Below are positions 1 to 12,684 of a stretch of 64,000 nucleotides of DNA, in pieces. The DNA is from Brachypterus glaber (Eukaryota; Arthropoda; Insecta; Coleoptera; Kateretidae), in assembly GCA_958510825.1 (NCBI GenBank), contig OY294052.1, positions 2,253,816-2,317,815 of the forward strand. The letters run 5' to 3'. The notes under the pieces are model-generated. The model was not told the origin of the DNA and did no database searches. It saw nothing but the letters and a program-made list of their open reading frames with translations. Every line of letters begins with the position of its first letter. Position 1 is the first letter of the stretch. Made by a program: the position numbers and the translations under genes.

Positions 1-49
1 TAAGGATTATCTGCACACATATGTTATTTTCATGTTATTTTAACCAGGG

Positions 50-205
50 GCGTGCAAAACGGGGAGGTCTTGTCCTTTTTTTTGCCCCAAACTTTTTTCT
101 GTGTAATCTTTTTGTGGATATATTATAAGAATAGTATTCCTCGGGCAAAAATAATAGCATTACAGTAGGATTAACCGTTTTCGATCAAAATTCATTTCAA
201 TATTT
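50..205. repeat. Dispersed repeat, copy 1
   Basis: This stretch starts around GGGGCGTGCAAAACGGGG and continues through TAGGATTAACCGTTTTCGAT. It is clearly similar to 20268-20440, with the same order of blocks and scattered substitutions and indels. No terminal inverted repeat or coding potential is visible, so the class is unknown. Confidence 0.6.
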
Positions 206-607
206 TATAACTACGTTTGGGCGTATTCTCTTAAATCAAAATGTTTGGTCCATAATGTATTAACGTTATCAAGCTAAAATGCAGGTTATTTTTTAATTGC
301 ACGTAAGTGAATATATTCAAGGAAATGCTTGGCTTAATGCATTAATATAGGTAAATACCCAGCATTTAAAAATTTGCATACTTACGTATATTTTTAATGC
401 CTTGTAATATTTTACTCAATGTTTAAGGATCAATATTAAATATTTATCTTAAATTTTAAATACATTAATATAAGGTTCTAGTATAGAACCTATAATAGTC
501 TTAGGACCAAATTAATTATAATAAGAATTAATTATAATAAGAATATTCTTTGGCAAATTTTGACAAAGTAACATTTTTTTCTAGATGATAAATGAGGTTC
601 CAATGTC

Positions 608-2415
608 ATGGACCTGCCCCTACCTAACGGTCTTCCAGAGCGTCGTGACATCCGACTTATTAACCAGCTCAGGACCAGAAGGAAATTTAGCATCCCCGTG
701 GCTCTCACCGTACCCAACAACCCGGATCAAAATAACATAAGACGACGGTTTAGCAACGTTGGGGATGCCGTGTCGAGAAAGTTTTCCACGACTATCGGCT
801 GGAGGGCGATTGGAGGTGGAAGTCCTCCAGAAGAAATTGTGGCTGTTGGCAGAGCCCTATGTACTTTATACGTGAGAAGCAAACTGAAAAGAGCTGGAGT
901 TTTTAACAGGAAATTGGGTTTGACGAGAGTTAGAAGCACAGTTGGCACTATGGCAGGTATGGTAACAAAATTTTTGCAAGGGGCAAAGAGTACAATGCGG
1001 ACATTGTCGACAAGGTCCGGTGAATGATACACAGAAAAAAAGGATTCCTTTAACAAAGAACACGTGTCTTTCGATATGTTCAAAACCATATTTTCTTGTT
1101 TAAAGGCTAGCATTTCTTTGAACCAAAGTCAATGTCGTTGAATGAAGTACACGGGTTCTTGAATATAGATCCGCGCTATTCGATCAAGGACACTGACTTT
1201 AGTTTAAAGAAATGCTGAACAAGAGAATATGGCTTTGAACATATTGTAAGACACGTGTTCTTGGTTCAAGGAATCTTTTTTTAACCGGAAAAGCCATTTC
1301 CGAGTTTTTTCAGAAACACCCGGGTTTCTATCAGCCCTATTCATTGTAACAACTTGCAAAAAAAATATCATCTCTATTTTTTTAAATTTTAGGATGTAGT
1401 GCAGTAGTCAGAGACGTCTTTCCCTGTCTATCTTGCGCCTGCAACGAGTTAGAACGCATGCACCCAAAAGTATACTCAAACATAATTCGACAGACTGGAC
1501 CAGGACCTGGAGGGGGTGTAGCCGGCCTTCTTTTGGCCATTGGGCATCATCTCCTGAGGTCGGAGCCCAACTGGGCCAAAGTGGTAGCAATATACAGTGT
1601 TGCCGGAGGCTTGGCAGTGGACTGTGTGCGGCAGGGACAAAATGACGACCTACATTTATTGTTAGAGGACATGACTGAGTTACTTGAGGATAGGATGGCC
1701 AACTGGGTTAATGTCAATGGAGGATGGGTAGGTATCAAAGGATAATACTGCTACTGGGTCAACATTTATTTACAGGCACTTTTGAGTTTAGGGCTTGCAA
1801 AAACATTTTATTCAACAGTAGTAAGTGTACATTGCGATGTATATCTACCTTTTCGCCTTTGTTAATTGCGGGCTATTTAATATCACTGTGTATATTTCAA
1901 TATACTATACAACCAGGCTCTAAGTGGGAATCGAACCCGCAACCCGGGATCCGTAGTCTTACGCGCTGTCCAGTGCGCTGCCGGGCCGGCCCCATATTTG
2001 TGTTTATGTATATTTTTGACTTTTTACTAGCTTTTTTGTATTTAAAAGATTCTCAAAAAAGATAATTCCTGATAGTTTATATAAAAACGTGATATGTAAT
2101 TAAAAAAAGAAGAATTCCATTAAAATATTTCGAATGTTATTGAACTAAACTGTAATCAAACGAGTTAGTTTATTTTTATTTGCTGATGCGAATCAGTTAA
2201 CTACATTTATTAGGTGACCATACACGTTTAGGATTTTAGTGTATAAAGGCTTATTTTCACTTTTTTTTTCTTTTCAGGTTGGTATCAATGCTCAATGCCA
2301 AATACAAGATCAACAAATTTCAATAGTGGAATATTTAGCAATATTTTCTTTAGTTTCTGTTATTTTACTAATAGCGTATTTTATTGTAAAATTTTGTATT
2401 AAAATTAGTTTATAA
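608..2415 (+). CDS. Bcl-2 family apoptosis regulator (Bok/Buffy/Debcl type)
   Basis: The coding exons are 608-956, 1393-1727 and 2278-2415, which join in frame (822 nt, 273 aa). Intron phases are 1 and 0 with good GT-AG sites. The protein has an arginine-rich N-terminus. A Bok-like segment (VGRALCTLYVRSKLKRAG) precedes a BH3-like region at about 125-140, where the usual G-D pair reads C-N. BH1 is at about 176-195 (NWAKVVAIYSVAGGLAVDC) and BH2 ends in VNGGW at residue 228. A C-terminal hydrophobic anchor at about 247-268 predicts tail-anchoring in mitochondrial or ER membrane. Family members control mitochondrial apoptosis and stress responses; flies have two (Buffy, Debcl), and I cannot say which this is. 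A splice acceptor ends at 584, so a 5' UTR exon lies upstream; ATG 608 is the first in-frame ATG after a stop at 593. Confidence 0.92.
1029..1288. mobile_element. MITE (family Q, copy 1) in Bcl-2 gene intron 1
   Basis: An imperfect palindrome. The left arm reads AAAAAAAGGATTCCTTTAAC and the right end is its reverse complement with few changes; inner blocks such as ACACGTGTCTT and CATTTCTTTGAACC also recur inverted. The left half is similar to 56663-56880. Non-autonomous, superfamily unclear. Confidence 0.7.
1913..1993 (-). repeat. tRNA-Arg(ACG)-derived SINE head
   Basis: Read on the minus strand this contains a perfect B box (GGTTCGATTCC) and an anticodon-loop block GACTACGGATC as in tRNA-Arg-ACG, preceded by an A-box-like GCGCACTGGACAGCG. 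The acceptor and anticodon stems do not pair, so it is not a functional tRNA. A tRNA-derived SINE or a decayed tRNA copy is the best reading. It lies in intron 2 of the Bcl-2 family gene, antisense; the 3' body of the element is not delimited. Confidence 0.7.
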
Positions 2416-2500
2416 TTGTTTTATATTTATTATATTTTATATACAGAACAGAGTCGTGGAAAGTCCAAATAAGCATAAGGGCTTTCCATTAAATTTAAGA

Positions 2501-2506
2501 AATAAA
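2501..2506 (+). terminator. Poly(A) signal of the Bcl-2 family gene
   Basis: A canonical AATAAA hexamer 86 bp after the stop codon, in a short AT-rich 3' UTR. Confidence 0.6.
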
Positions 2507-2754
2507 GGTATGAATGAAAAATTTCTTAAGTTATCTAAACAAGTGAAAGCCTAAATAAAAATGAAAAAATTTAACTTTAACTGTAAATTCCTTTTCCTAC
2601 AAAATGGATCCTACCTATAACTTTCTGATAAAAATAGTTTGGTTCTTAAAGTTGGCAAAAATTGAGGATGATATGTATAAAAATCGGAAAAATTGTGCTT
2701 AAGCCACAATTTATTAAAATAAAATTTGATTTTTCATAAAGATATCAATGTCAA

Positions 2755-2875
2755 TACCCAAGTAACACAAGTAGCTATAAATTAACTCTTACCGCTCTTT
2801 CACAGCCATTGTGACTGCAATTTTGCTGCGAAAGAGTGGTAAGAGATACTTTACTGCTACCGTGTTACTTAGGTA
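2755..2875. mobile_element. MITE (family K, copy 1)
   Basis: Inverted termini TACCCAAGTAACAC and GTGTTACTTAGGTA flank about 120 bp. Internal blocks (CTCTTACC.CTCTTTC and GAAAGAGTGGTAAGAG) pair to form a foldback. A right-half copy lies at 22570-22638. Confidence 0.7.
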
Positions 2876-3317
2876 GCCCTTAAATTAATTAAGAACGCTG
2901 TTTCATCTTTATCCAAGTAAGATACTTGAAGAAGCAATTAAAAAATAACGCAGCATTATTTTAATAGCTAATTAAATAAAAATAGATGAGATCAATCTTA
3001 AAATAGCTGTATACATTGCATAATATGTAATAATTAAAGCATAAGGAACAGAAATTTTGCCAATATTTTATAGTAGTGAAACATAAAAACATTATTAGAA
3101 ATGTAATGCAGTTAGAGTCGGCCCTAGATACTAGTCGCAATTATTGCTTTTATAGGGGTTATAATAATTATTAAATTTAATTATTAACGTTTACGTTATT
3201 ACAATTTGTTAGACAAAAAAATCGTAATTATAAAAAGTAAATATTTAAAATTTCTTACTACACATGAATAAAAAAACAAGTAAACAAAACTTGCATTTTT
3301 CTAAATATTGTAAACTG

Positions 3318-3616
3318 CCCTGTAACAACGGTCCCATTAAATCTTACGTATAAACGGTCCTATAAAATCTTGGGAAAGTTCCACCATTAGAGTTGGATAA
3401 TTGTAGGAAAGGTCCCATCAACTTGATAGGTTTTCATTTTTGATAAACTTTGGTAGCGCTTTCGTCACTTTGAAATAGGAATTCCTATTCCTTAACAATC
3501 TTACGAAAATACCATTCTCGGTCCCATCAGTTCATACGCAAGCTACCAAAGCCCATTTAATCTTATTCAAATCCCATAAGATTTTGATAAGATTTGACAG
3601 AACCGTTGTTAAAGGG
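3318..3616. mobile_element. MITE (family L, copy 1)
   Basis: Termini CCCTGTAACAACGGTCC and the inverted AACCGTTGTTAAAGGG enclose about 300 bp with further TAAATCTTA/TAAGATTT inverted blocks. A compact 81-bp member of the same family is at 30549-30629. Confidence 0.65.
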
Positions 3617-4704
3617 TGACACTTGTTTTAATTGAAAACGAAAAAAATGGTCATTCAGTAGAGTTTTAATATTATAAACAAGTTCCAACTGTAAACATAA
3701 ATTAAAAAGAAACTGGCCACGGTCAGTTGATTTTTAGTTATCAGTTGGAAAGGGCTATCAACTAAATAAATGAGAAGGAATCGAGTTGTAAGCAGATTTC
3801 GTGCAGATTTGTTTGTTATTTAACTCCAGAGCCGCAACGCTTTTATAGGGGAGATATGAACCCTTCCGCAAACGTTGTAGAGTTCCTACTAAATCATGAT
3901 CAATAATAACTAATGAGGTAAGTATTTCAATGAATTAACAACGTTGAAGAATTCATGTTGTATTTATACCTAAAAAATTTGGCATAGTGTCAAGGAAGGC
4001 GTCTTAATATAGAAATGGCTAGCGAGAGCGCTAGATAGCCGTTTAGTTTTGCGTTTGGGTTCTCTTTAGTTATGTGCTACTAATTTTGTTTAAATCCATG
4101 CCTTAGGGACACTAGGCCCCTCAAAATGAACGTGAGTATAACAAAGTTTGGAAGAATTGTGAAAGAGAAAAAACTAACACAAAAATAACATAGCGTTGTA
4201 TGATTTGTTTTAAATCTTTCCTGATGTTCGATGATTGTTTATATTAATATTTAGGTTAGGATATGTCAATAAATAAAGTGCCAACATAAATAATAATAGG
4301 TCACATAAATAGCTGAACCATTAACGCAAGGTTCAACAGGTTGGAAATACTAGTTCAAAAAAAAAGTAAGAGTATTAACATGCGGTTTTCGATAAGGGTA
4401 TTTTTGCGGTATTTAAGTACATATATTAAATATAAAACCGCAGTAATGTCATTGAATTCGTAAATACGAAAATTCTATTTAAAACTGCGAGAAACCTTCT
4501 CCTTTGACTAATGTTGTGTCAACATTAAAATTGTGTAACTCGACTTTTTAAATGATAAAATCCCTCAGACGCAAAAAAGGAACAAACATATTTGACACCA
4601 CAAATAATTAACAGAACCTAGTTCAACATATAATTCGAGAAACGGTCACCGGTTTTTTTGGCAATCCTTCCCGCTAATTTAAATATCCTAAGCTAATAAT
4701 TTAA

Positions 4705-5234
4705 TAGTATATTAAAGTACTAGTTTCATAACATACGTTTTTAGCGCACGAGTACAAGTTTAGAAAACGATCCGCTTGCTGCGAGTTTTCTAAAGTACTA
4801 GTGCGCTAAAAACGTGTTATGAAACGAGTGCTTTATACAATTTTTTCTATTTTGCTCTAAAATTTAAAAAAACTTACATTTAAATTGATGACTGATTTAG
4901 GGATTTTTGTTTTGGATTGGCATTACAGTTTACACCATGTTTAAAATTCTAAGAAGAAATGATATTTTGATATATTTTATAGTAATCTCTTCTCTTTTTT
5001 ACTGCAATTAACCAAGCCACAATTTTAACATGGTAAAAATAACCTAAACACAAAATTTTGTAGAAAATTCAACTTTAGAGCGACATTGACATTTGCACGG
5101 AATACGTCAAGCGATAGGCCAGGTCTGTTGCCAACCCAAAAGAACAAAAAGTACAGACCTCTTATGGGCCTATAAGAACACGCAAAATGCGTGTGATTAT
5201 GAGCTTATAAGAGTCGCAAAATAGAAAATAGTAT
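4705..5234 (+). mobile_element. MITE (family D, copy 1)
   Basis: About 530 bp beginning TAGTATATTAAAGTACTAG and ending AATAGAAAATAGTAT. The first 130 bp form a strong hairpin (TTTCATAACA and TTTTTAGCGCACGAGTAC pair with AGTGCGCTAAAAACG and TGTTATGAAA). Copies 2 and 3 are at 5233-5703 and 7607-8088. Confidence 0.75.
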
Positions 5235-5703
5235 CTTAAAGTACTGGTTTCATAGCGCACGAGTACAAGTTTGGAAAAAGGCCGCTTGCAGCGAGTTTTC
5301 TAAAATACTTGTGCGCTAAAAACGTGTTATAAAACGAGTGCTTTATACTATTTTTTTCTATGTTGCTCTAAAAATTTAAAAAACTTACATTTAAATTGAT
5401 GACCGATTTAAGAATTTTGGTTTTGGGTTGGCATTAAAATGTTCAAAGAAGAAACGATATTTTGATATATTTTATAGTCAGCTCTTCTCTTTTCACTGCA
5501 AGTAATCAAGTCAAAATTTTAACACGTAAAAATTAACTTAAAATACAATTTCGTAGAAAACTAAACTTAAAAGCAATGTTGACATTTGCACGGAAGACAT
5601 TAAGCGATATTCATTTGTCTGTTTCTAACCCAGAAGAAAAAAAATACTAACTTCTTATGGGTCTATAAGAAAACGAAAAAAGCGTGTTATTATAAGCTTA
5701 TAA
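5233..5703 (+). mobile_element. MITE (family D, copy 2), head-to-tail with copy 1
   Basis: Same order of blocks as copy 1 with about 10-15% divergence by eye and a 3' truncation. It begins exactly where copy 1 ends, sharing a single AATAGTAT junction. Confidence 0.75.
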
Positions 5704-5934
5704 CAAAATAAAAATGTGGCATAATGATTATTTTTTCAAAAATAACGAATTGTCATTATCACTTTAATTGCCGCACGATTTTTATGAAATTTTGCCATTT
5801 CGGCCGATTTTTTTTGCGCCAAAAATCTTTTTTGTCAATTTATTAATGTTTTATGACAAAACAAGTTAAATAGCCACCTAATAATGCAATAAAATGATTA
5901 AAATTATATTATACAAATAATTTTTATCCAATAC

Positions 5935-6255
5935 ATACAGATAATGAGACAATTACCAGCTTTATTTTAAATAGATAAACTCAATAATAACCCCCGCGTG
6001 GCTTTTACTTTATTGAGTGGATAATTATTTATTTTACCCACTCAACTGTCACTTGAAAAATTATTTTCTTGTAAATGTCATTAAAATTTTTAATAAAAAT
6101 ATGAATTTCTAAGCTATTTATTGGATGAAACCTTGTATGGCACTCATGGGTAAATCGATATTGCCCTTTCGAAAATTAACCTGCTTGGCTGACGCCAGGT
6201 TAATTTTATCATGGGCAATATCTTACTTTACCCACTAGTACCATAAATAACTATT
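5935..6255 (+). mobile_element. Non-autonomous element (family C, copy 1)
   Basis: Begins TATCCAATACATACAGATAAT-like and ends CATAAATAACTATT. It contains two hairpins: TTGAGTGG/CCCACTCAA, and a longer one around ATTAACCTGC/CAGGTTAAT bracketed by ATTGCCC/GGGCAAT. Near-identical copies are at 31350-31684 and, inverted, at 44685-44966. Confidence 0.75.
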
Positions 6256-6759
6256 TTTCCAAGCCAAACAAAAGTAAAACTGTCAGCCATTACGGGAATA
6301 TGAAGTACTACACCAAAGCTTGAAAACAACATATAGAAATTAATACTATATTAGATAGGCGTGTATCTAAAAGCTACACAATGTTTTAATGTATCGTTAC
6401 ATGTGTTGCAAATCGACGCACACTGTGCACAGTGAGGGGCCGTTGCGCGTCGAAAACACATCACACGGCAGTTAAAGTGTTAAATGAGCTGAATTCACAA
6501 TCTATGTCATGAAATAAAACATAATTTCAGGATTTTATTGCGGAAGTCATAAGTTTAGTACTTATTTACAACTGGTAATACATTTTTTCTACAATTCAAA
6601 ACAACAAATATTTATATTTATTTTAAATTCAAATTATTTCGAATTAAAGTTTTATGAATAATTTTATTGTCACGTCACGTTAAGTTTTTATAAACAAAAA
6701 AAGTTGTAGTTTTTATTACATTTGGGCCGCGTTAAACAGAAACCTAGCACATTGTGAGA

Positions 6760-7010
6760 CAACGAACTAATAACTCTTCTCTCTAGAATAGGCATTTCAT
6801 TCGTTAAAACTGAAAAGGTCGGCAACATAAACATTCGTCTGTCTTACTCGCACATCTTTGTTCTAACAGAGACAACAATACCAGTTACTGGTAATTGTTA
6901 TTGTTCAGGCCTGAATATACCTACTATTTGTTTACAAACAAACCGAGATGTTGGCAGCACTTTATTTTAACGGTATGCGTATTCTAGAAAGAAGAGTTAT
7001 TAGTTCCTTG
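6760..7010 (-). mobile_element. hAT-like MITE (family B, copy 1)
   Basis: 251 bp with inverted ends CAACGAACTAATAACTCTTC and GAAGAGTTATTAGTTCCTTG. It matches copies 2 (11288-11538) and 3 (41745-41991), in inverted orientation. No clear duplication flanks this copy. Confidence 0.75.
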
Positions 7011-7606
7011 ATGACAGTAGGTTACGGAACATTTTAGCCAATATCTTTTACAGGAATTTAATTAAAGATTACACATTTTGTACATGTTCTGATACATAAA
7101 CAAGTGAAATTTTTTTTTAATTGTTTTAGTTAAAACGTTTAAAAGTTATTAGGGAAAAAGTTCAACAATTAACTGTCATCTCAAAATGTGGGTTGGTAGG
7201 TTCCATCAAGTGTTTTGTGTATAAAATAAAAAAAGTAAAATTTAAATTAGTACTTTAATTTTTTAGTGACATTACATAGCTCTAGCCTCCCCTCCCCCTG
7301 TGACAAAGTGTCACAAACTCCTGGATCCCCTCCCTTCTAGCCGTGACATTTATGTACGTACCCTAATAAAAAAATTACCATCATAATAAAGATAAGGAAA
7401 TATTTAAATGCAATAATGATATTTATAGAGAAACACAAAGTTGTATAAATATAATTTTGTGACGCCTATGATTATTTTTAGAAAATACTATCCTACATTA
7501 AGTTTTATATCCTAAATATATATATATAATATTAAAAAAAAAAATAAAAATAAAATTAGGTAGGTAGGTTAAAATATTTTTAGCCTTTTAATCAATTATT
7601 AATTTT

Positions 7607-8088
7607 TTTCTATTTTGCGACTCTTATAAGCTCATAATCACATGCATTTTGCGTGTTCTTAGAGGCCCATAAGAGGTCTGTATTTTTTGTTCTTTTGGGT
7701 TGGCAACAGACCTGGCCTATCGCTTGACGTTTTCCGTGTAAATGTCAATGTCGCTTTAAAGTTGAATTTTCTACAAAATTTTGTGTTTAGGTTATTTTTA
7801 CCATGTTAAAATTGTGGCTTGGTTAATTGCAGTAAAAAAGAGAAGAGATGACTATGAAATATATCAAAATATCATTTGCTCTTAGAATCTAAAACATGGT
7901 GTAAACTGTAATGCCAATCCAAAACAAAAATCCCTAAATCAGTCATAAATTTAAATGTAAGTTTTTTTAAATTTTAGAGCAAAATAGAAAAAATTGTATA
8001 AAGCACTCGTTTCATAACACGTTTTTAGCGCACTGGTACTCGTGCGTGCGTTAAAAACGTATGTTATGAAACTAGTACTTTATATATA
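7607..8088 (-). mobile_element. MITE (family D, copy 3)
   Basis: Inverted copy of 4705-5234 over nearly its full length, from TATTTTGCGACTCTTATAAG to AAACTAGTACTTTATA. Part of the terminal hairpin is shortened. Confidence 0.75.
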
Positions 8089-8650
8089 CTATTTAAAAGT
8101 GTAATTTTCTGAATGCAACTGTAAAAACCATTATCTGATCAGGAAGAAAAATAAAAAAAAATCTTACCTTCTTCCCTTCCTTTTAAGTGTATTTTTCACT
8201 ATCCTGGAATGTCGTCAATGACCTAATAATATGTCATTATCCATGAACGCACAAAATGTTACAGGAATAGTCTCACTGTCCACTTGCGTAAAAATGTTTG
8301 TTTTGCAAATTTTTTAACAGTTTTACTAACAAGGTTTTAATCAAAACAGGAAGACTATATTTTCAAAAAATATTTTATTGTGAATAATATAAAATACAAA
8401 TGATATGACATAAATAAAAAGGGGATAGTGAAATCTTAATTTCTACATGTTCCAGGGTAAAAACGATAACAAATGGAGGCCTATGGCCATTTCCAACCCA
8501 TCTACAAGGCTCAGAATGGCACGGAATATGCCCCAATGGGTGGTAAGTTATTAAAAAATAGTAATTTTGAAGACCTAGCTTGAAAATAAATATATATCAC
8601 TAAATAATTCTAGACATGAAAAAGCTTAATAACCACATAGGTACAACTTA

Positions 8651-8795
8651 GTGCCTATTCACAAGCTCGCATAAGAACATAAAACATAACAATGCGATGC
8701 CGTGGTTGGCTTGATGGGCCGCCATGTATCTTGTAAGCCAATCACGGCATCGCATTCTTATGTTTTATGTTCTTATGCAAGGTTCTGGATAGGGC
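8651..8795 (+). mobile_element. PIF/Harbinger-like MITE (family A, copy 1)
   Basis: A 145-bp near-perfect foldback with arms CATAAGAACATAAAACATAA and ATGCGATGCCGTG.TTGGCTT. Left flank TTA. Four copies are in the window; copies 2 and 3 show 3-bp TAA and TTA target duplications, which suggests PIF/Harbinger. Confidence 0.8.
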
Positions 8796-9790
8796 TATTT
8801 ATCAAACTGATTTGAAAAAAATCTCTAAAATTGCAGTTCTTTTGCCATTCCAAATATGTTCAATACCCAGTTGCAACTGCGTCTACTTCGAATCAGTCCA
8901 GAACTGCCATTTTGGGAAACCAAAACAAATATTTGATTTCGCATGACAAAAATTAATTTTACAGTTCTAACCTTTCCTTCATACATTTATATTTGTCGTT
9001 CAAACTCACCCCGTTTAACAGTATACAAAAGACATGACTTTTTTTTAGTAGACGCTGAAAATTGAAATTTTTTTTCGAATTTTTTCATTTCATTTAAGCA
9101 AAAAACAAAAAAAGGACATATAAGTTTCAAGCTAGATACTTTTAAAGCTATTGACATATTTTACAAATAATTTCGTACTAAATTTAACATTTGGTGCATA
9201 TCATACAAAAATTTAATAAATCAGTTCAAGAAATTGTTATATATAAAATTAAATAAAACGTTCCACAAAACACAGCCTGAATGAAATGCCAATTTTTTTT
9301 AATTTCATGTTACTAGTAGTTTCGGGTTTCTGGGGTCCACTTTTATTTGGAATAACTTTTTAATAAATAAAGATAATCTCTTTAAATTTGGAATGAGAGT
9401 ACCAGGACCTTATTAGCTAATTGCTTGCAAAAACAAATTTTTTCTATATTAAATAATTTACGAGTTATTTAGTTTTTGGCACTCTTACATTTCCTTAAAA
9501 AACGCCCTGACTACTACCGCATTTACAATGTTCAATAAGATTTTCACAAGACTTTTTTGCACAGAACGTAAGTATTGAAGTATCACCGACGATATGTCGA
9601 GATTAGGACAGAAATTTAATCGCAGACAAATTACAGTATAATAAAATCTGGTATACCTGCTTTTAAAATTAAAATTCTCTTATCTACAAAAAAGTTAGTT
9701 GAAAAAAATAAACATATTTATTTGATCAAGTTAGGTGCGGTATCACAATTCCTCAATTCTCACATTTTTAAAATCCATCCTTTCAAATTA

Positions 9791-10013
9791 GGGAACGTTC
9801 AAGTATTACGTAACGCAAATTGTACCAAAATTCATACACTTCATCCGGGGTATGAAGTTATTATAGATTATAGCGATTTCATATTTTGGCTATCCCCCCT
9901 AATAGGGGGATAGCCAAAATATAAAATCTCTACAGCCTTAAATAACGCGAGAACCGAGGTATGAAGTGTATGAATTTAGGTAGATTTTGCGTTACGTAAT
10001 ACTTGAACGTTCC
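9791..10013. mobile_element. MITE (family J, copy 1)
   Basis: 223-bp palindrome with ends GGGAACGTTCAAGTATTACG and GCGTTACGTAATACTTGAAC. The centre is a hairpin around TTTTGGCTATCCCCC. Same termini as 53323-53466. Confidence 0.8.
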
Positions 10014-10254
10014 TTTATATACACAGAGAAAACATATATGTTGAAGTATTTGTGATAATTCTGTTAGATACTTGATATAAACATGTTCAACTAATTTAAA
10101 AAAAAATCAATAATTTATGTAAAGTTCAATAACTTACTTATTTTAAAGAAATTAGCAGTTTTGCGTGAATTAAATTCAAACCTATTATAGTCATATTCTA
10201 AGATACGCATTTTACTTAAATTGCGAATTACAAAAAACATACAGAGTAAAAAAG

Positions 10255-10390
10255 TACCCCCCCCCTCCTCTTAACTTTTAAACCAGTTGAGATATCGACT
10301 TCAAATTTAGAACACTTAAATAAGACTCAAACTATCTCTATTTAATATTTTCAGCTTTTAAAATGCGGACAGGGGGGCATTTTTTTTTAT
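10255..10390. repeat. Half-copy of MITE family F
   Basis: One arm only, related to 13330-13470 (GTTGAGATATCGACTTCAAA, then ACAGGGGGGCAT). No inverted partner, so it is an immobile fragment. Confidence 0.6.
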
Positions 10391-11287
10391 AAGTCAGTAT
10401 AAAAAACTGACCCTTAAAAATTCTGTTAAATTAACGCTCTGTGTTTTGAGGTCCATTTTAAATAAATCTATATAAAAGCTTAAATGTATAAATTTTATAA
10501 AAAAATAAACATGTAGATGCGTCGTCGAGTACAAAAAAAAATACTTTTTATTCATAAAGAAAAAAATGTAATTTAAAATAATTACAGACATTACATTAAC
10601 ATATAAAACAATAGACAAAACATAAAAAAGAGATTGTAAATAGCGTTAATTCCACACTAAAATATACCTGCTGTAAAACATAAGAATAATTTTAAATTAC
10701 TAATATGTTTAAAATAATAATATAAGAATTAAAGGGGGCCTTTTTGAAAACAAGACTGGAAAATTATAATCAACTAAAAATAAAATATAACGCGTAATAT
10801 AATCTGAGGCCGAGTTTTTGGTATTCGGTTCGAATACACAGAAAATTCTGCATCCTTGTCATTTGATTGTTTAGTTTTTCACTTACTTTCTTTTTGATAA
10901 GCAATCACTATCCAAATAGTATTTTAAAACAGTTTTAATGAAGAGCACAGTAAACATTGATAAAATGTTTGCAAATTAAAAAAATTATAGTTTAAAGTCT
11001 TCAAAAAATCTAACATAAATGAAGCCAGCACGGGACAAATGCTATAAGTCCATAGAAAAGTAATAATAAAAAGTCCAAACAAGAGCCTAAAATCTAGACT
11101 TTAATATAATAATGCAAGGCTTCTAAGACACATTTTTTGCGCATTTATAACTGGAAACTCCAGAAAAACCGCTGTTTCAAATTGGAAGTCTTCCCATCAA
11201 AGCTTTCTTGAGTTATCGTGATCACTAATTTTTTAGGGCAGACCTTCCAACTGATAGGAAGTTTTTTTGTGGAAATCAGCTTTTTGG

Positions 11288-11538
11288 CAATGAACTAACA
11301 ACTCTTCTCTCTAGAATACGCATACCGTTAATATAAAGTATCGCCAACATCGGTTTGTTGTAAACAAATAGTAGGTATATTCAGGCCTGAACAATAACAA
11401 TTACCAGTAACTGTTATGTTGTCTCTGTTAGAACAAAGCTGTGCGAGTAAGACAGACAAATGTATATGTTGGCTACGTTTTTTTTCAGTTTTTACAAATT
11501 AAATGCCTATTCTAGAGAGAAGAGTTATTAGTTCGTTG
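11288..11538 (+). mobile_element. hAT-like MITE (family B, copy 2)
   Basis: 251 bp with ends CAATGAACTAACAACTCTTC and GAAGAGTTATTAGTTCGTTG, otherwise aligned end to end with copy 3. Confidence 0.75.
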
Positions 11539-12684
11539 TTAATATCATAACCTAAAGAATTATTTTTAGCTTCTTCAACGGCGGACTAAAAATGTGAGAC
11601 AGTGAAAGAAATTTCAAGGTTCCTCCCATATTTGGAGGGTTTGATCGTGGAAAGTTTTTAATTTAAGGTCTTTATTTTGTAAAGAAAATGAGGCGAAGAC
11701 CTTTTTTTAATAGTCAGTTTTTGCGTAGGGACGCCCTCGAAATTTTAAATCTCACCAGCACAATACTAAGTTTTTGTCATTTTCCCATGCTGGCTTCAAA
11801 TATTCAAAAAGGCCCACCCTAAGAAAGTTAAACCTAATTACCTAAAACCTACATTTTATGAAGGAAGGATATTAGTTATTAGTGTCCTGCTTATTATAGG
11901 TAATACATAAACTATATTCGTTAAAATTTTAAAGTAAAGCACGAAAAATGTCTAATATATGTACAAAATAAATTCTATGAGAAAAAAATATAATCTTATG
12001 TCTAAAGCCATTATAAAAACCTATAGATATGGATATAACAAAACTAATTAATGTGTCGCGAAACAGAGAGAAACCTCAATTTAAAATACTTTTTCTGCTT
12101 AAACCATAAAATTTTGGTACCAATTTGTTCATTATTTATGAGAGATAAAACCAATCAATTTAACCATAAATCGCACAGGGTTAAGAGCGATTTTCGTAAT
12201 GCTTTAATTATGAAAAAAAAAATTCAAAATTACAACAAATAAATTAATTTAGCGCTTAACGGAACCAACTAGAAAAAAATAATTAATTAATTAATTTTTA
12301 CATGCGCACAGACATTAAATAATTTTAAAAAAATGTTGATTAAGAAAAACACCGGTAGTCTACGCATATTTATTTATTTAAAGTTTAATAACCAATTTTC
12401 AAAATAAAATCATCAGACTAACAAAAAAGTCAACATATACCCATTGTTATATATTTTTGGTCCAAAAATACGTTTTATTAGGGCCCCTGAATTTTGGTTT
12501 GTTTGTTTTATAAAAAAAATAATTTTTTTTTATTAAATTTTCTTTTTGCGAAAAACGAGAACAAAAAATCAAAACAACTTAAAAATTTTTCATTTTTTTT
12601 TGTTGAATTGATCCTTAAAAGTAATTTTTCCTGAAAAAAATACGTTAATCGGAAATTTCTTTAAGCTTTTCTCGATTTTTTAAA

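Noticed and set aside
866..1113. Minus-strand open frames over the Bcl-2 exon
   Set aside because: They are shadows of the plus-strand coding exon and of the MITE next to it; no motif supports them.
1913..1993. Functional tRNA-Arg gene
   Set aside because: The B box and anticodon loop are good, but the acceptor and anticodon stems do not pair.
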